NCBI GenBank assembly: GCA_036873135.1
Contig: JAPTYO010000015.1
Span: forward strand, 11,697,683 to 11,761,682
Origin: Clarkia xantiana subsp. parviflora
Taxonomy: Eukaryota > Streptophyta > Magnoliopsida > Myrtales > Onagraceae
Direction: 5' to 3'
Length of the DNA: 64,000 nt
Positions 42,454 to 52,166 of the stretch are shown here, piece by piece; within the stretch, counting starts at the first letter, position 1, and every line of letters begins with the position of its first letter. The notes beneath the pieces are model-generated. The model was given only the letters and a program-made list of their open reading frames with translations, made no database searches and was not told the origin of the DNA. A program made the translations under genes and the position numbers.

Positions 42454-43005
42454 TGATTACAATCCAAGCACCACCTCGCCGGGTATATATATATATATTG
42501 CAGCAACCCAAGCATGTCTTTTCCAGTGAGTCGTAGGCGAGGCCCGGGTCTAGTACCGTTGCTTGCACCCAGTGCGGCTGGTTCCCTTCCTGACTCCTGA
42601 CCTACTAGAACTTATAATGGGCTGGATCTTTAACAATCTAGGACTCGATTTTCATTATGTAAAAAAATTAACCAATTCTCCAACTACATTAAGCTGGAAA
42701 AATGTTAATTTTAGGGTTTAGGATAGGATCAAACTGTATTTTAAAGAGAGAACATAAATCAAACAATTCTCTTCTAACGTTGGCCATCAAAATAATTTTC
42801 TAATAATGTCAAAAACCAATATCATGAAGGACATAGCGTAATAATCGCTTGCAATTGATCCACCCCATCATCAACAATGAAAGCAAGCAGAGATAAATAA
42901 ATCTTCAAAATCTCAATAGCAAAAACTTAAAATCTCCATAACATGAACTTAACAACAGATAAAAGCATTTTCTTACAAAGAAAATGAAATATTGATAAGC
43001 TAATC

Positions 43006-43127
43006 TTACTCCTCATTCTCTGTAATGTTGAACTACCGACATTGCGATCCTAGTTCGAAGCAATCACAAGGAGTCAATCCTTTACATTGTGCTTCTTCAA
43101 ATACTTCTTAGTCAAGTACTTTAGTAC
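43006..43127 (-). pseudogene. RPL22: RPL22 (60S ribosomal protein L22) pseudogene, 3' exon
   Basis: After the acceptor TAATCAG the minus strand reads LKYLTKKYLKKHNVKD, then TGA where plant L22 has Trp, then LLVIASN, TAG where Lys is expected, DRNV, a small deletion, a TAG for Tyr, and FNITENEE with its proper TAA stop at 43006-43008. This is the second half of eukaryotic L22 (eL22), a large-subunit ribosomal protein. Three nonsense changes and a deletion show the locus is dead. The retained intron position shows it is not a processed retrocopy. Confidence 0.92.
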
Positions 43128-43356
43128 CTGATTATTAGTCAAACAAATAATAAAATTAGATTAAACTTCATCATCATCAAAAAGAATAATTCAAAATCAG
43201 ATTTTTTTTCTCATATCGAACAATCGACCATCCCATTTTTATAGTAAATCTAAATCCAGATATGTGCCAATACAATTTACTAATACCTCATCAAGGATTC
43301 CAAAAAATAAGTATCACCTCTCAAAGTGAACGATAAACCAAATTCAAAAGAAAAAT

Positions 43357-43750
43357 CAATTTCGATGTCTAATGCATTGCCCTGTTCAAAACCAGATATG
43401 TCATTGAAGAATCAACACCAAATACTAGATCAATTTCGATGTGTAAAATGCATTTCCCTATTCAAAACCAGATACGTCATTGAGCAATCAGCAACATCAA
43501 ATCCTTGGATCAATTTCGATGTGTAAAATGCATTGCCCTGTTCAAAACCAGATACGTCATTGAACAATCACACCAAATCCTTGATCAATTTCGATGTATA
43601 AAATGCATTGCCCAATTCAAAACCAGATACGTCATTGAACAATAAGAAACACCAAATCCTTGAACAATTTCAATGTGTAAAATGCACTGCCCTGTTCAAA
43701 ACCAGACGCGCCATTGAACAATCAATCAACACCAAATACGTCATCAGTTT
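43357..43750. repeat. ~76-81-bp minisatellite, five units, in the RPL22 intron
   Basis: Each unit starts CAATTTCGATGTGTAAAATG and continues CATTGCCCTGTTCAAAACC, AGATACGTCATTGAACAATC and ACACCAAATCCTTGAT. Units vary by a few substitutions and short indels. Confidence 0.92.
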
Positions 43751-43876
43751 CTACATTCGTTGAAAAGAATTGCTAGGTTGTATATTAAAACGCATTGGTA
43801 AACACAATTTTGGATATAAATCGAGAAACAGAGTAATGAAGCACACAGCTTGACATAAGTTGATCATACGGATCAA

Positions 43877-44154
43877 TGATACGAATCCGATTGTGAATGG
43901 GGATAGACAAGGAACGGAGAATTACGATTAAGAATTATAGATCAGATTGATGAAAAAGATGATAAGGAGAAGATCGGAGGAAGACCAGAGATAATCAATT
44001 CAACATTCTATTTCATAATCCCCTTCATACAAGAGCGGCTGACATATATAAAACTACTATCTATAATATTCCTTACACCCTTAACTATTACTTGTTATCA
44101 CTTTAACCCCCAACTAGTATACTACTACATAAGACCCCATCATATATCATATCA
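43877..44154 (-). repeat. Element D 3' LTR
   Basis: 278 bp, and the minus-strand end of the 44103-45173 frame runs into it. The polypurine tract lies at 44155-44170. Confidence 0.9.
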
Positions 44155-45173
44155 TAGCCCTCCCCTTCAAGACACCTTGTCCTCAAGGTGTGTCCGAGAC
44201 CATTAAACCCGTCATAATCACGAAGGAGAGACAAGTCAAAGAATCCCAGGCCATTGAAGCTATCATAATCTCGAACAATTGCTCTCCACAAGAAGACATG
44301 TTTACCTTTGAGTACAATCTTCAAATGTCTTTGAGTCATAAAATCAAGAAACGACTCGTTGATGCAAGTGAAAATCAAGTTCATGAGTGTAAGGCGTTCC
44401 CGAGCTTTGCGTGTGTAGTCGAGTGTGGCTATCCAAAAGGGATCACAACCCATCTCATCCTTATGTGAGAATTTCATCCTCTTTGGTGGACCTGCAAAGC
44501 TATTTTCTTTGACATCAGAAAAGACCCAAATAGCTTCGTTAACTCTTCCACAGCTTAACATCTCCTTGAAATACTTATGAGTATCTTGAATGTTACCATC
44601 CTTGCTATGCATACACGCTATTGGTTCTTGCTTCTCTTGCATGGCTAAAGGGTGCGCAATCTTTCCAATCTCAAATATGAGTTTAGGGTAGTGCATAAGG
44701 GTTTCACAATCCACGTGTGAAGTTTTCATTACTAGGGTTATTTGCTGAGCTCTATGAATCAGCTTCATGGGAAAGGGGAGTGTATTATTTGAAAGCTTCT
44801 TCTTTGTAATCATAAACACGTGTCTATGTGTCTCTTTGTTCAACTTCAACACTTGATCCACGCCCCAATCAAGATCACAAGTAATATGTGTAGGCAAACT
44901 ATTAGTCTGCTCTATCAAGGTCTCTTGCTCATCTGTTAGAGAGCATAATGCTGAATCATAAGCTGGTGAAGTCATATATTCTCCATGTTGATTTTGATCA
45001 ATGTAAACTGCAGTCTCACCAAGAAAAAAAGATAAAAAATTAGTCAGCTTGTCTTCACACGGCAATGATTCGAATTCCTCCAGGAACTTTTCCTTCATCG
45101 ATGCTGCCAAATACCACTCATAGTTATGCAGAATAATTTCAATGTATGGGAATCTTAAACGGGACTGGATCAT
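44103..45173 (-). CDS. Element D open frame, 356 aa, unknown
   Basis: I do not recognise this protein. It starts MIQSRLRFPYIEIILHNYEW and has an acidic first third. A central basic/hydrophobic part includes HRHVFMITKKKLSNNTLP. A segment GRVNEAIWVFSDVKENSF with FAGPPKRMKFSHKDEMGCD follows. Near the end there is a short internal duplication (RDYDSFNGLGFFDLSLL and RDYDGFNGLG), and then the coding sequence passes over the polypurine tract into the LTR. No Cys-His knuckle, aspartic protease, RT or integrase motif is visible. The frame is uninterrupted. Upstream, the same strand holds another frame at 45470-45670, and the two may once have been one gene broken near 45200-45470. Confidence 0.55.
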   Translation of the reverse strand: MIQSRLRFPYIEIILHNYEWYLAASMKEKFLEEFESLPCEDKLTNFLSFFLGETAVYIDQNQHGEYMTSPAYDSALCSLTDEQETLIEQTNSLPTHITCDLDWGVDQVLKLNKETHRHVFMITKKKLSNNTLPFPMKLIHRAQQITLVMKTSHVDCETLMHYPKLIFEIGKIAHPLAMQEKQEPIACMHSKDGNIQDTHKYFKEMLSCGRVNEAIWVFSDVKENSFAGPPKRMKFSHKDEMGCDPFWIATLDYTRKARERLTLMNLIFTCINESFLDFMTQRHLKIVLKGKHVFLWRAIVRDYDSFNGLGFFDLSLLRDYDGFNGLGHTLRTRCLEGEGYDMIYDGVLCSSILVGG

Positions 45174-45469
45174 AGAAGAGATTCCTGGATAAAAAACATC
45201 GCAGCTGCAACAACCATGTATTTCAATATCAAATGCTGAACCGAAACCTGATTTTGATGTATTAGTGACATAAGATTTAGATGCAACATCAACATCATCT
45301 CGGGTCTCAACTAGGTATGGCAGTACAATATGATCATCGACACGAAATGATAACTCAACACCCGAGTTAATTTATCTTCAACCTCATCTGTGGAATCACC
45401 ATCCATGCTAATAGCATTTTCAGCCCCAGTCATAAGCTCACCATTCTTAACATCACAAGGGGTATTAAC

Positions 45470-45670
45470 CTAATCGGCAGACTGAACTTCTTCCAGTATG
45501 TCATCTAATCCATGTTCATGATAACACGATTGAGCTAGTTCATCCAATATGCCTCCAATTTCCTTGTTACCCGCTTGAATAATATCTACTTGTCGTTGTG
45601 CCTTGTTTAGACTAGTCAAAAACAATTCTGCTAACTCAGATAACTTGAGAAATTCTGTTCTGAGGTCCAT
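45470..45670 (-). CDS. Element D small open frame, 66 aa, unknown
   Basis: Starts MDLRTEFLKLSELAELFLTS and continues LNKAQRQVDIIQAGNKEIGG with a likely helical, heptad-like pattern of Leu and Ile, ending EEVQSAD. The downstream sequence remains readable (VNTPCDVKNGELMTGAENA) after a single TAG, so the original protein was probably longer. No family recognised. Confidence 0.45.
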   Translation of the reverse strand: MDLRTEFLKLSELAELFLTSLNKAQRQVDIIQAGNKEIGGILDELAQSCYHEHGLDDILEEVQSAD

Positions 45671-46208
45671 TCTTGAAAAGCATCAGCAGTAGAAATGAAC
45701 CAGCGCAGCAACTTAAGAGAAAATATTTCTCATGTGCAATTCGACAAACACCTTGCAGATTACTCTTGATATACTCCCGAAATTGCAGCAGCAAAGACTT
45801 GCAGAAATTGACAGCAGTTCACACCATACATATATGTAACAGCAGCAATTTAGCAATTCAATTAAGTAGCACCTGATTCCAACGAAATTATGCAGCACAG
45901 GTAGAGGAAATCACAGCGGCAGAGACAGAGTGTAAACCTGACAGAGCAGAAATATCAATCAATAGTGCAGTAGCAAGTGACACCGATGGACGGACGAGAA
46001 TAATGGTGATCAACAGTGGCGATGCATCGCAGTGGATAGATACCAGATCAGAAACGGCTGTGCAACTGGCAGTAGCAACGGATGAACGGTGACGGCGGTG
46101 GACGATGTAAAGGCGATCGACGGAGGCAGAGCAGCGGTCGATGCAAACGGTTGTGGTCGGAGTCGGTAATAGTGGCAGAATCGCAACAAAAACACCACAG
46201 CCAAGGAT

Positions 46209-46227
46209 AGATCGGCTCTGATACCAA
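46209..46227 (-). other. Element D primer binding site
   Basis: Minus-strand TTGGTATCAGAGCCGATC directly inside the 5' LTR. Exact match to the initiator tRNA-Met type site. Confidence 0.9.
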
Positions 46228-46505
46228 TGATACGAATCCGATTGTGAATGGGGATAGACAAGGAATGGAGAATTAAGATTAAGAATTATAGATCAGATTG
46301 ATGAAGAAGATGATAAGGAGAAGATCGGAGGAAGACCAGAGATAATCAATTCAACATTCTATTTCATAATCCCCTTCATACAAGAGCGGCTGACATATAT
46401 AAAACTACTATCTATAATATTCCTTACACCCTTAACTATTACTTGTTATCACTTTAACCCCCAACTAGTATACTACTACATAAGACCCCATCATATATCA
46501 TATCA
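46228..46505 (-). repeat. Element D 5' LTR
   Basis: 278 bp, about 98.9 % identical to 43877-44154. The outer flank ATCCA at 46506-46510 compares with ATCAA at 43872-43876. Confidence 0.9.
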
Positions 46506-46536
46506 ATCCAATGCATCCAAACAAAACAAAAACTAC

Positions 46537-46704
46537 CTCTTGGAGAAGTCGGAGTAGGAGGTAACGGTGATCTTGGACTTCTCACGGGTGACGGTGACGG
46601 ATTCTTTGATAGCGCCGGCTTTTTCGTCGACCTTGATGCGCTCCTGGAGGAACTTCTTGAGCGAGGCAATATCCATGATCTTGTCCTCTACAGGCTTGGC
46701 GCAG
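46537..46704 (-). pseudogene. RPL22: RPL22 pseudogene, middle exon part
   Basis: The minus strand reads [48 protein letters not shown] and YSDFSKR, then a donor GTAGTT at about 46536. It is the N-terminal half of plant L22, with no stop in this exon part. Its upstream end is cut by hAT-4, and the first codons lie at 47658-47700. Downstream, the intron runs to 43128 and contains element D and a minisatellite. Confidence 0.92.
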
Positions 46705-47657
46705 CAATGTTATCAGAGCCGGACCGGACACCGAACCGGTCAGGCGTCCGGTTCCCGGTTCGAGCGGTCGGACCCGGTTCGAACCCGGTTCGGACCCGCT
46801 CAGATCTGTCTGACATAAAGCTTAGCAGCACAGATTTCGTAGCAACTAACTTACCCCCGTAGGCTATAAAAAGCCCAACTGCAAATAAGAAAGCCCATTT
46901 CTGCAAATAAATAAGCCCAACTCTACAATCTTCAAACCTACCCCATAGCAGACTTCGTTCCCAAGCTCATCTCTCTCCCAAACCGACCTCACCCAGCTTC
47001 TGCAACCATCAACCTCGACAGTATTAGATAGAGTTCCTTACTAAGGTAGGGTTTTGATACATTAAAGTTAAACGTAGAGTTTTGTTCATTTCTCTGAATG
47101 ATGAGTTGATTTTTTATTAGACTTTTGGTGGGTTTTTCACATTCTTAATGGGTGTTTGCTAAACTGGTAAAAAAAATTGAATCTTTCTTGACCAAGTTAA
47201 GATTTGTAATTTCCCTTTGGTTGTAGAACGCTCAATTAGTTGTTTTTCACGGTGGCTTCGGAGGCAAATTCGCGGCGGGACTCATCCCGATTGCCATTTC
47301 CAGCATCACAATCCCGTAGCTATACATCAAATAAAGCTCTTGCAGCATAAGAAAATGAGGTACAGACCACTGGGAAGCTTTGAGGGCCGCGGATCTAGAT
47401 GACAACATCGCTTGGAAGCCTTGACGGTGTACATGGTGTGTGTTTGAGGACGGCGGATCTAAAACATTTTCAGTTCATCTTTTCTTTTTTCAGAACCGGC
47501 GAACCGGAGAACCGCCCGGTCTGATCAGAACCGGCCGGTTCTCCAAAAAACCGGCTATAGAACCGGGTTCGCTTACATCCTCCGGAATTATTCAAACCGG
47601 ACCGTTGGAAGCACCGGTTCCGGTTCGAACCCGGTCGGTCCGCCGGTCCGGTCCGGT
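46705..47657. mobile_element. Non-autonomous hAT-type element hAT-4 in the RPL22 coding sequence
   Basis: Left end CAATGTTATCAGAGCCGGAC, right end CCGGTCCGGTTCTTGCTG, both followed inward by dense ACCGG and CCGGTT words. L22 sequence resumes on both sides. Internal 46820-47480 has no transposase. The 8-bp duplication could not be fixed, because both borders contain similar GCAGC and CTTGGC words. Confidence 0.75.
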
Positions 47658-47700
47658 TCTTGCTGCCCTTGGCTCCAGCACTGTCTCGGAGATCTCAGCG
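47658..47700 (-). pseudogene. RPL22: RPL22 pseudogene, first codons
   Basis: The minus strand reads RDSAGAKGSK, close to the RG-SAGAKGKK start region of plant L22. The expected ATG position is mutated. The preceding 47701-47802 reads like a 5' UTR (GGGTTTGAGGGAG) before the right inverted repeat. Confidence 0.75.
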
Positions 47701-47802
47701 TCATGTCCATCTCCCTCAAACCCTAACTTAAACGAAGAAAACAAGCGGCAACCTTCCAACAGATGGAGTTTTTTTTAATCTTAAAAGGAAAATCGGAATA
47801 TA

Positions 47803-47933
47803 ATTTTAAGACCGAACCGACCTGTTTTAATACCAAACCGAAACAAGAATAAGTCCTTCAGTTTTTAAAATACTCAAATTGGCCCCAAAACCCATCAAAA
47901 GCAGGCTGATTCTGGAGCCCACCAGAATCGTCC
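47803..47933 (-). repeat. Right arm of the ~130-bp inverted repeat
   Basis: Reverse complement of 42321-42453 at clearly more than 80 % identity by eye. It abuts the RPL22 5' UTR-like sequence directly on its inner side. Confidence 0.85.
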
Positions 47934-48731
47934 AATAACTGGTTCGGTCGGTGTTAACATCAGTCGGTGTATAATCTCCTTCTTCTAGCCAGCGGAAGTT
48001 TCGGTACCTGATGCAGAGTACTATGGAGTAGTTATCGTGCACCCGCTCTTAGTAATTTGAGTTATAAATGGGCTAAGTAAATGGGCCTAAAGGTTTTGGC
48101 AAAAAAAATGGGCCTAATGGACAATTATATTAATTATGAAATATAGCAAATCATTAATACTGACTGTCGGTAGAATTTTAGTAAGATATGAATTTATGTA
48201 AATATTATTTCAAAAAAAAATTAAAATATTAATGACTGATATATACATTTATGTAAAAATATTACTAACATAGAAAATTATGTGAGAAATTATTTCATGC
48301 AGAATTATATTTCTTTAGATAATAACGTCTATACATAATTACTCGAAGTTTATTTACATTAATGAAAGTCTCGCACATTGTATACAAAAAATTTCCTCAG
48401 CATTTTAGTTATCATAAATGAATGAAATATGTGTACACATAATTTTTTTTTATATAAGAGATAATATTATTGTCTTCTAAATATTATTACAGAAAAATAC
48501 AAATAAGATGACTCCAATTCTGAATTATTCTCTATATATTGTATTATGCCGTTATCCATGTTTAAAATTTATTATATTATAATTAAAATTCTGTTAGAGA
48601 TGAAATTGGTCAATCTGTTGAAGCCCTAGTGGAGCGTTCATTCATTTTGGATCTTGAATCTTTGGCAGGTACCTTCTTTCACTTGCATATACTGCACCGT
48701 TCTATCCAGCCAGGTTCCTCGATGTATGTTC
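47934..48731. other. AT-rich spacer, no gene recognised
   Basis: Mostly AT-rich. A GC-richer stretch at 48600-48672 could be a lost exon ending GGCAG|GTACC, but no family was recognised. Confidence 0.3.
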
Positions 48732-49584
48732 TGTAAGCAAAGCTTTCTTCTCTGGTTATTTAGAGAGAATTATGAGAAAATTAACTGTACAAAAGGCGAG
48801 AATAAATTTCATTTCTCAAAGTTATTTACAAATGCACCTGGAGTTTGTATTTATAGACTCCAGGAATATTGAAGTTACAGATAGATCCCTAAACTCGTAA
48901 TTACTAACAGATCCCTAAGCTTTAGCTACCTGACAGTACGGACCCTAAACTACGCTCCTTCAAATACCAGTACACATATATCTATATCATTCCCCATGAG
49001 TCTTTGTTTTCTTTATGCAGAAAAATTTGATCAGAAAAGGTGCACAGTCAGTTTTTTTTTTATTAAAAGGTTACAGCAACACACTGACCGTCAAGAAAAG
49101 GAGTGATGTCTATTTTAAGGAGAAAACAAACCAGATGACAAGAGAGCTAAATTCTTTTGAAAAAGAGGTAGTAGAGCAAAGAAAAGAAAAAGCAGAAGTT
49201 CAGGAAAACCAAGATATCAAGTAGCTGCAAGTTCCAAGTCTAAAACCAAGAAGAAACACAAAACCAAAAGACCAAATCATGATGACACCACATACTTCTT
49301 TGAAGAGCCTGAATGAAATGAAGCAAGAAGAAAAAGGCACATAAAAGCAGTCAATAAGATTCGCAGCAATTAGATCAAAAAATCTCACTGAAAGGTATAC
49401 AATCAGCTCACTCCTTTCTCAGATATCCTAGAGAAGAATAGACCAAAGAGCAGCAAGCATTGATGAAAAAAGGATGGCTTTCAGAAGAAAGGAAGGAAAG
49501 ATAGAAAATAAAATTAGAGAAACAACTTTGTAAAGAGCAATGAGAAATCAAGATCTTTGTGTAACATATTTTCTTATGATTCTT

Positions 49585-49855
49585 GGAGAAGTCCCTGATT
49601 ATCTTCTTTTTCTATAAAATGATAATCGAATATTACCCATCCATTTGATCATAAAGTGGAAACACATTGTGTTAGGAGAAGTCCATGATTATCTTCTTTT
49701 TCTATAAAATGATAATCGAATTTTGCCCATCCTAATTGAACACTGGTTTAAAACAAAGAATGAGAACCATTGCTCTATAGGTTCTTGGAAAAGACCATGA
49801 TTATCTTCTTTTTCTATAGGGTGATAATCGAATTTTGCTCATCCATTTGACCATT
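49585..49855. repeat. Three dispersed direct repeats of ~60 bp inside Copia-3
   Basis: The block CATGATTATCTTCTTTTTCT followed by ATAAAATGATAATCGAATTT and GCCCATCC occurs at about 49590, 49680 and 49796, separated by 30-50 bp of unrelated sequence. Confidence 0.85.
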
Positions 49856-50431
49856 GTTGTTTTTCAGGAAAAGAAAAAAAACAGAAGAAAAGAAAAAGAC
49901 ATCCAAATTCAATGAACTCACTAAACTAGATCAAACCAACCACAGGCTTAAAAGTGAAAGAACCAAGCTATAGATATAACAATCAGGAGAAAAATTGAAG
50001 CATAGCCAAACTGCAAACACTGAAACCCAAGCATTCTTGAACTTGTTGTGGCATATTCCCCATACTTATTTAAAACAGAGATTATACTTCTGAAGTCATC
50101 ATATGTAACTTGGTATTGAGTTTGGATAAAATCTTGATTCTAGGAAAGGAAAAAGCAGCAAAATCATGATCATGTTAACAAGTGATGATGAAGATAGCCC
50201 ACAAACCTTCTTAGAAATGAAAAAAAAAAAAAAAAAAAAAAAAGGAGCTCAAAGTCACCTTAGAAAACAGAGAAAAAAAGAACAATTAAACCTTTTGAAA
50301 ACATTCAGTGTGCTGATAACCAAGAAAGGATTTGAAAAACCAGAAAAACTGACTTGCTAAGTAAAACAAAGACCTTAATTTAACCAATCATAGAGGGAAG
50401 TAGTACTGATAGAGAATGAGCACATTACAGA

Positions 50432-50884
50432 TTAGATTAAGCTCTCAGTTGTAACTAAAGTCTTCATAAGGTAGTTGAAGGAGTTCTCAAAAAGGTCCAC
50501 TTTTCTGAGTTTGGCTGTAACCTGAGATAACACATCCTCTTTATGTAGTTGATGACAACACCCTAAAAAAGAAAGAGGAAGTATATCAGATGAATTTGGT
50601 AAGCACAACTCATCTAGGGTAGACATAAGAGCTTGACCACCCTCATCAGCATCCTTAAGATCAGTAAGTGAGGAAATGTTCAATTTCTTTCTCAGAGGAA
50701 CAAAAATTTTCTGTGTAAGTGGTTTAGTAAAAATATCTGCAATTTGATCACTTGCAGGTATGTAGTTGACTAACACAATCCCTTGAGACACAATATCCCT
50801 TACAAAGAACAGATCCAGTTCTACATGTTTCATCCTGGAGTGATGAGTAGGATTTGCTGAGATTGAAATAGCACTTATAAGCAA
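50432..50884 (-). pseudogene. Copia-3 RNase H remnant
   Basis: AISISANPTHHSRMKHVELD, LFFVRDIVSQGIVLVNYIPA and DQIADIFTKPLTQKIF are the C-terminal signatures of copia RNase H. The catalytic N-terminal part and RT are absent. The rest of the 150-codon frame, after LRKKLNI, is 3' flanking sequence that happens to stay open. Confidence 0.9.
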
Positions 50885-51154
50885 AGCTTTCTTCTCTGGT
50901 TATTGGTTATTTAGAGAGAATTATGAGAAGATTAACCGTACAAAAGGCGGGAATGAATTTCATTTCTCAAAGTTATTTATAGACTCAAGGAATATTGAAG
51001 TTACAGATAGATCCTTAAACTCGTAATTACTAACAGATCCCTAAGCTTTAGCTACCTGACAGTACAGACCCTAAACTACGCTCCTTCATCGTTACCCCTA
51101 AAAATGTTTTTTTAGAAATTGTTGACTATCTTACTATATCATCGTTACCCCTAA

Positions 51155-51571
51155 GAGCATCCACAATGGTTTTACCTAAATTGTATGCTTTAAAGTTGCC
51201 ACGTAGACATTTATGTACACTTTAAGTAATACGTAAATTTAAGACACACGTAAAAAATATTTTCTCTGCAATCGTATTACTTAAACATATTCCTTAAATA
51301 TATTTTATTATTAAATTTTCCAACAACCACCAATAAGATATTAGCATTAATTATAAAATGAATTAATTTATAATAAAAAATTGGTTACGTAATACATAGT
51401 GCATTACTTAAATTTAAGGAATGCTTTATGTAAAAACATAAATTTACGTGTGGGTCCCATCTTTAAGGAATGCTATGTAAAACCACTGTAGATAGTTTTT
51501 GTTGCTTTACTTAAATAAACATGCAGGACCCACGTTTACGTATTCTTTACGTAATACCACTGTGGATGCTC
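51155..51571. mobile_element. Tourist-like MITE (PIF/Harbinger type), 417 bp
   Basis: Terminal repeats GAGCATCCACAATGGTTTTAC and the inverted GAGCATCCACAGTGGTATTAC match at 19 of 21 positions. 3-bp duplication TAA at 51152-51154 and 51572-51574. TAA targets and a GAGCATCCAC start are typical of eudicot PIF/Harbinger MITEs. No coding capacity. Confidence 0.9.
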
Positions 51572-51755
51572 TAAAAATGTAACTTTTTTTACTACTGTGC
51601 AAACTTTTGTAACCGAGACTAATCAGTTTTGAGAATGCCACTAAACCTTTAATATGAACAATCAAAGAAAGGGTTAAGGTCGGTAATCATGTTATTCTAT
51701 ATTTGTTCCGTGCCAAGTACGTATCTATGTGGAAAATATTTATTTCATCTTGCAG

Positions 51756-51888
51756 TATCCATCTATTGCTGACAATCGACACTACCCCTTCTATATGTGG
51801 AGAAAAGTCATTATGGCACACTGGTCCATCAAGTACCTGCTGGTTCCACTGTACACTTATTCATGGTTCTCCATTTTCACTCTATTAG
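51756..51888 (+). pseudogene. ALG10: ALG10-type alpha-1,2-glucosyltransferase relic, penultimate exon
   Basis: After acceptor TCTTGCAG the plus strand reads YPSIADNRHYPFYMWRKVIM, AHWSIKYLLVPLYTYSWFSI and FTLLG, then donor GT. ADNRHYPFY with the following hydrophobic LLVPLY is a signature of ALG10/DIE2, the ER-membrane enzyme that adds the last glucose to the dolichol-linked oligosaccharide. No upstream exons were found in the window, so only the 3' end of the gene is present. The exon is open. Confidence 0.85.
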
Positions 51889-51980
51889 GTCAGTAAAAAT
51901 GTTCTTTTTCCTCACTCTACAAAATCTAATTGTTTTCGTTTCAATTTTACTGATGATTTTTTTTATTAAAAAAAAAAAAG

Positions 51981-52166
51981 GGAAAAGTGTAAGGAGAGTG
52001 TGGATACTTGATTGCAACTGCAGCAACCCTAGTGGCGGCTCCACTGATTGAGTTGAGATACTACACAATACCATTCTATCTATCTTCTGATGCTCCACTC
52101 TCAAGTAAGTATCTGATAGATCGGAAGTGGCTCCTTGTTTACACAGCTGTGGATGTTTTTACGTAA
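51981..52166 (+). pseudogene. ALG10: ALG10-type relic, last exon with frameshift
   Basis: In phase with the previous exon it starts GKSVRRVWIL. A short deletion then shifts the frame to LIATAATLVAAPLIELRYYT, IPFYLSSDAPL and KWLLVYTAVDVFT, ending TAA at 52164-52166. LIELRYYTIPFY is the ALG10 C-terminal membrane-region signature. Frameshift, loss of the final residues and the missing 5' part mark it as a pseudogene. Confidence 0.85.

Larger units (their letters stand above)
43877..46505 (-). mobile_element. Element D: young non-autonomous LTR retrotransposon (2.63 kb)
   Basis: LTRs of 278 bp at 43877-44154 and 46228-46505 (TGATACGAATCCG...ATATCATATCA in plus reading) differ at about three positions. 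A minus-strand PBS TTGGTATCAGAGCC (initiator tRNA-Met type) adjoins the 5' LTR. A polypurine tract TTGAAGGGGAGGGCTA adjoins the 3' LTR. Flanking 5-mers ATCAA and ATCCA match at four of five positions. The 2.07-kb inside has no gag, RT, RNase H or integrase. It carries two open frames without recognised domains. It lies inside the RPL22 intron. An autonomous partner elsewhere in the genome must have moved it. Confidence 0.92.
48732..51088 (-). mobile_element. Copia-3: internally deleted copia element
   Basis: Direct repeats at 48732-48990 and about 50879-51088 are LTRs in minus orientation (TGTAAGCAAAGCTTTC start in plus reading). The left copy is followed by a minus-strand polypurine-like ACTCATGGGGAA at 48991-49002. 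The right copy is truncated at its outer end. Between them only a copia RNase H remnant and about 1.4 kb of 3' non-coding sequence remain. The right LTR is fused directly to RNase H with no PBS, gag, integrase or RT, so one deletion removed most of the element. Confidence 0.8.

Noticed and set aside
48600..48690. Possible exon reading DEIGQSVEALVERSFILDLE before GGCAG|GTACC
   Set aside because: Too short, no family recognised, and the donor-like site alone is weak evidence.
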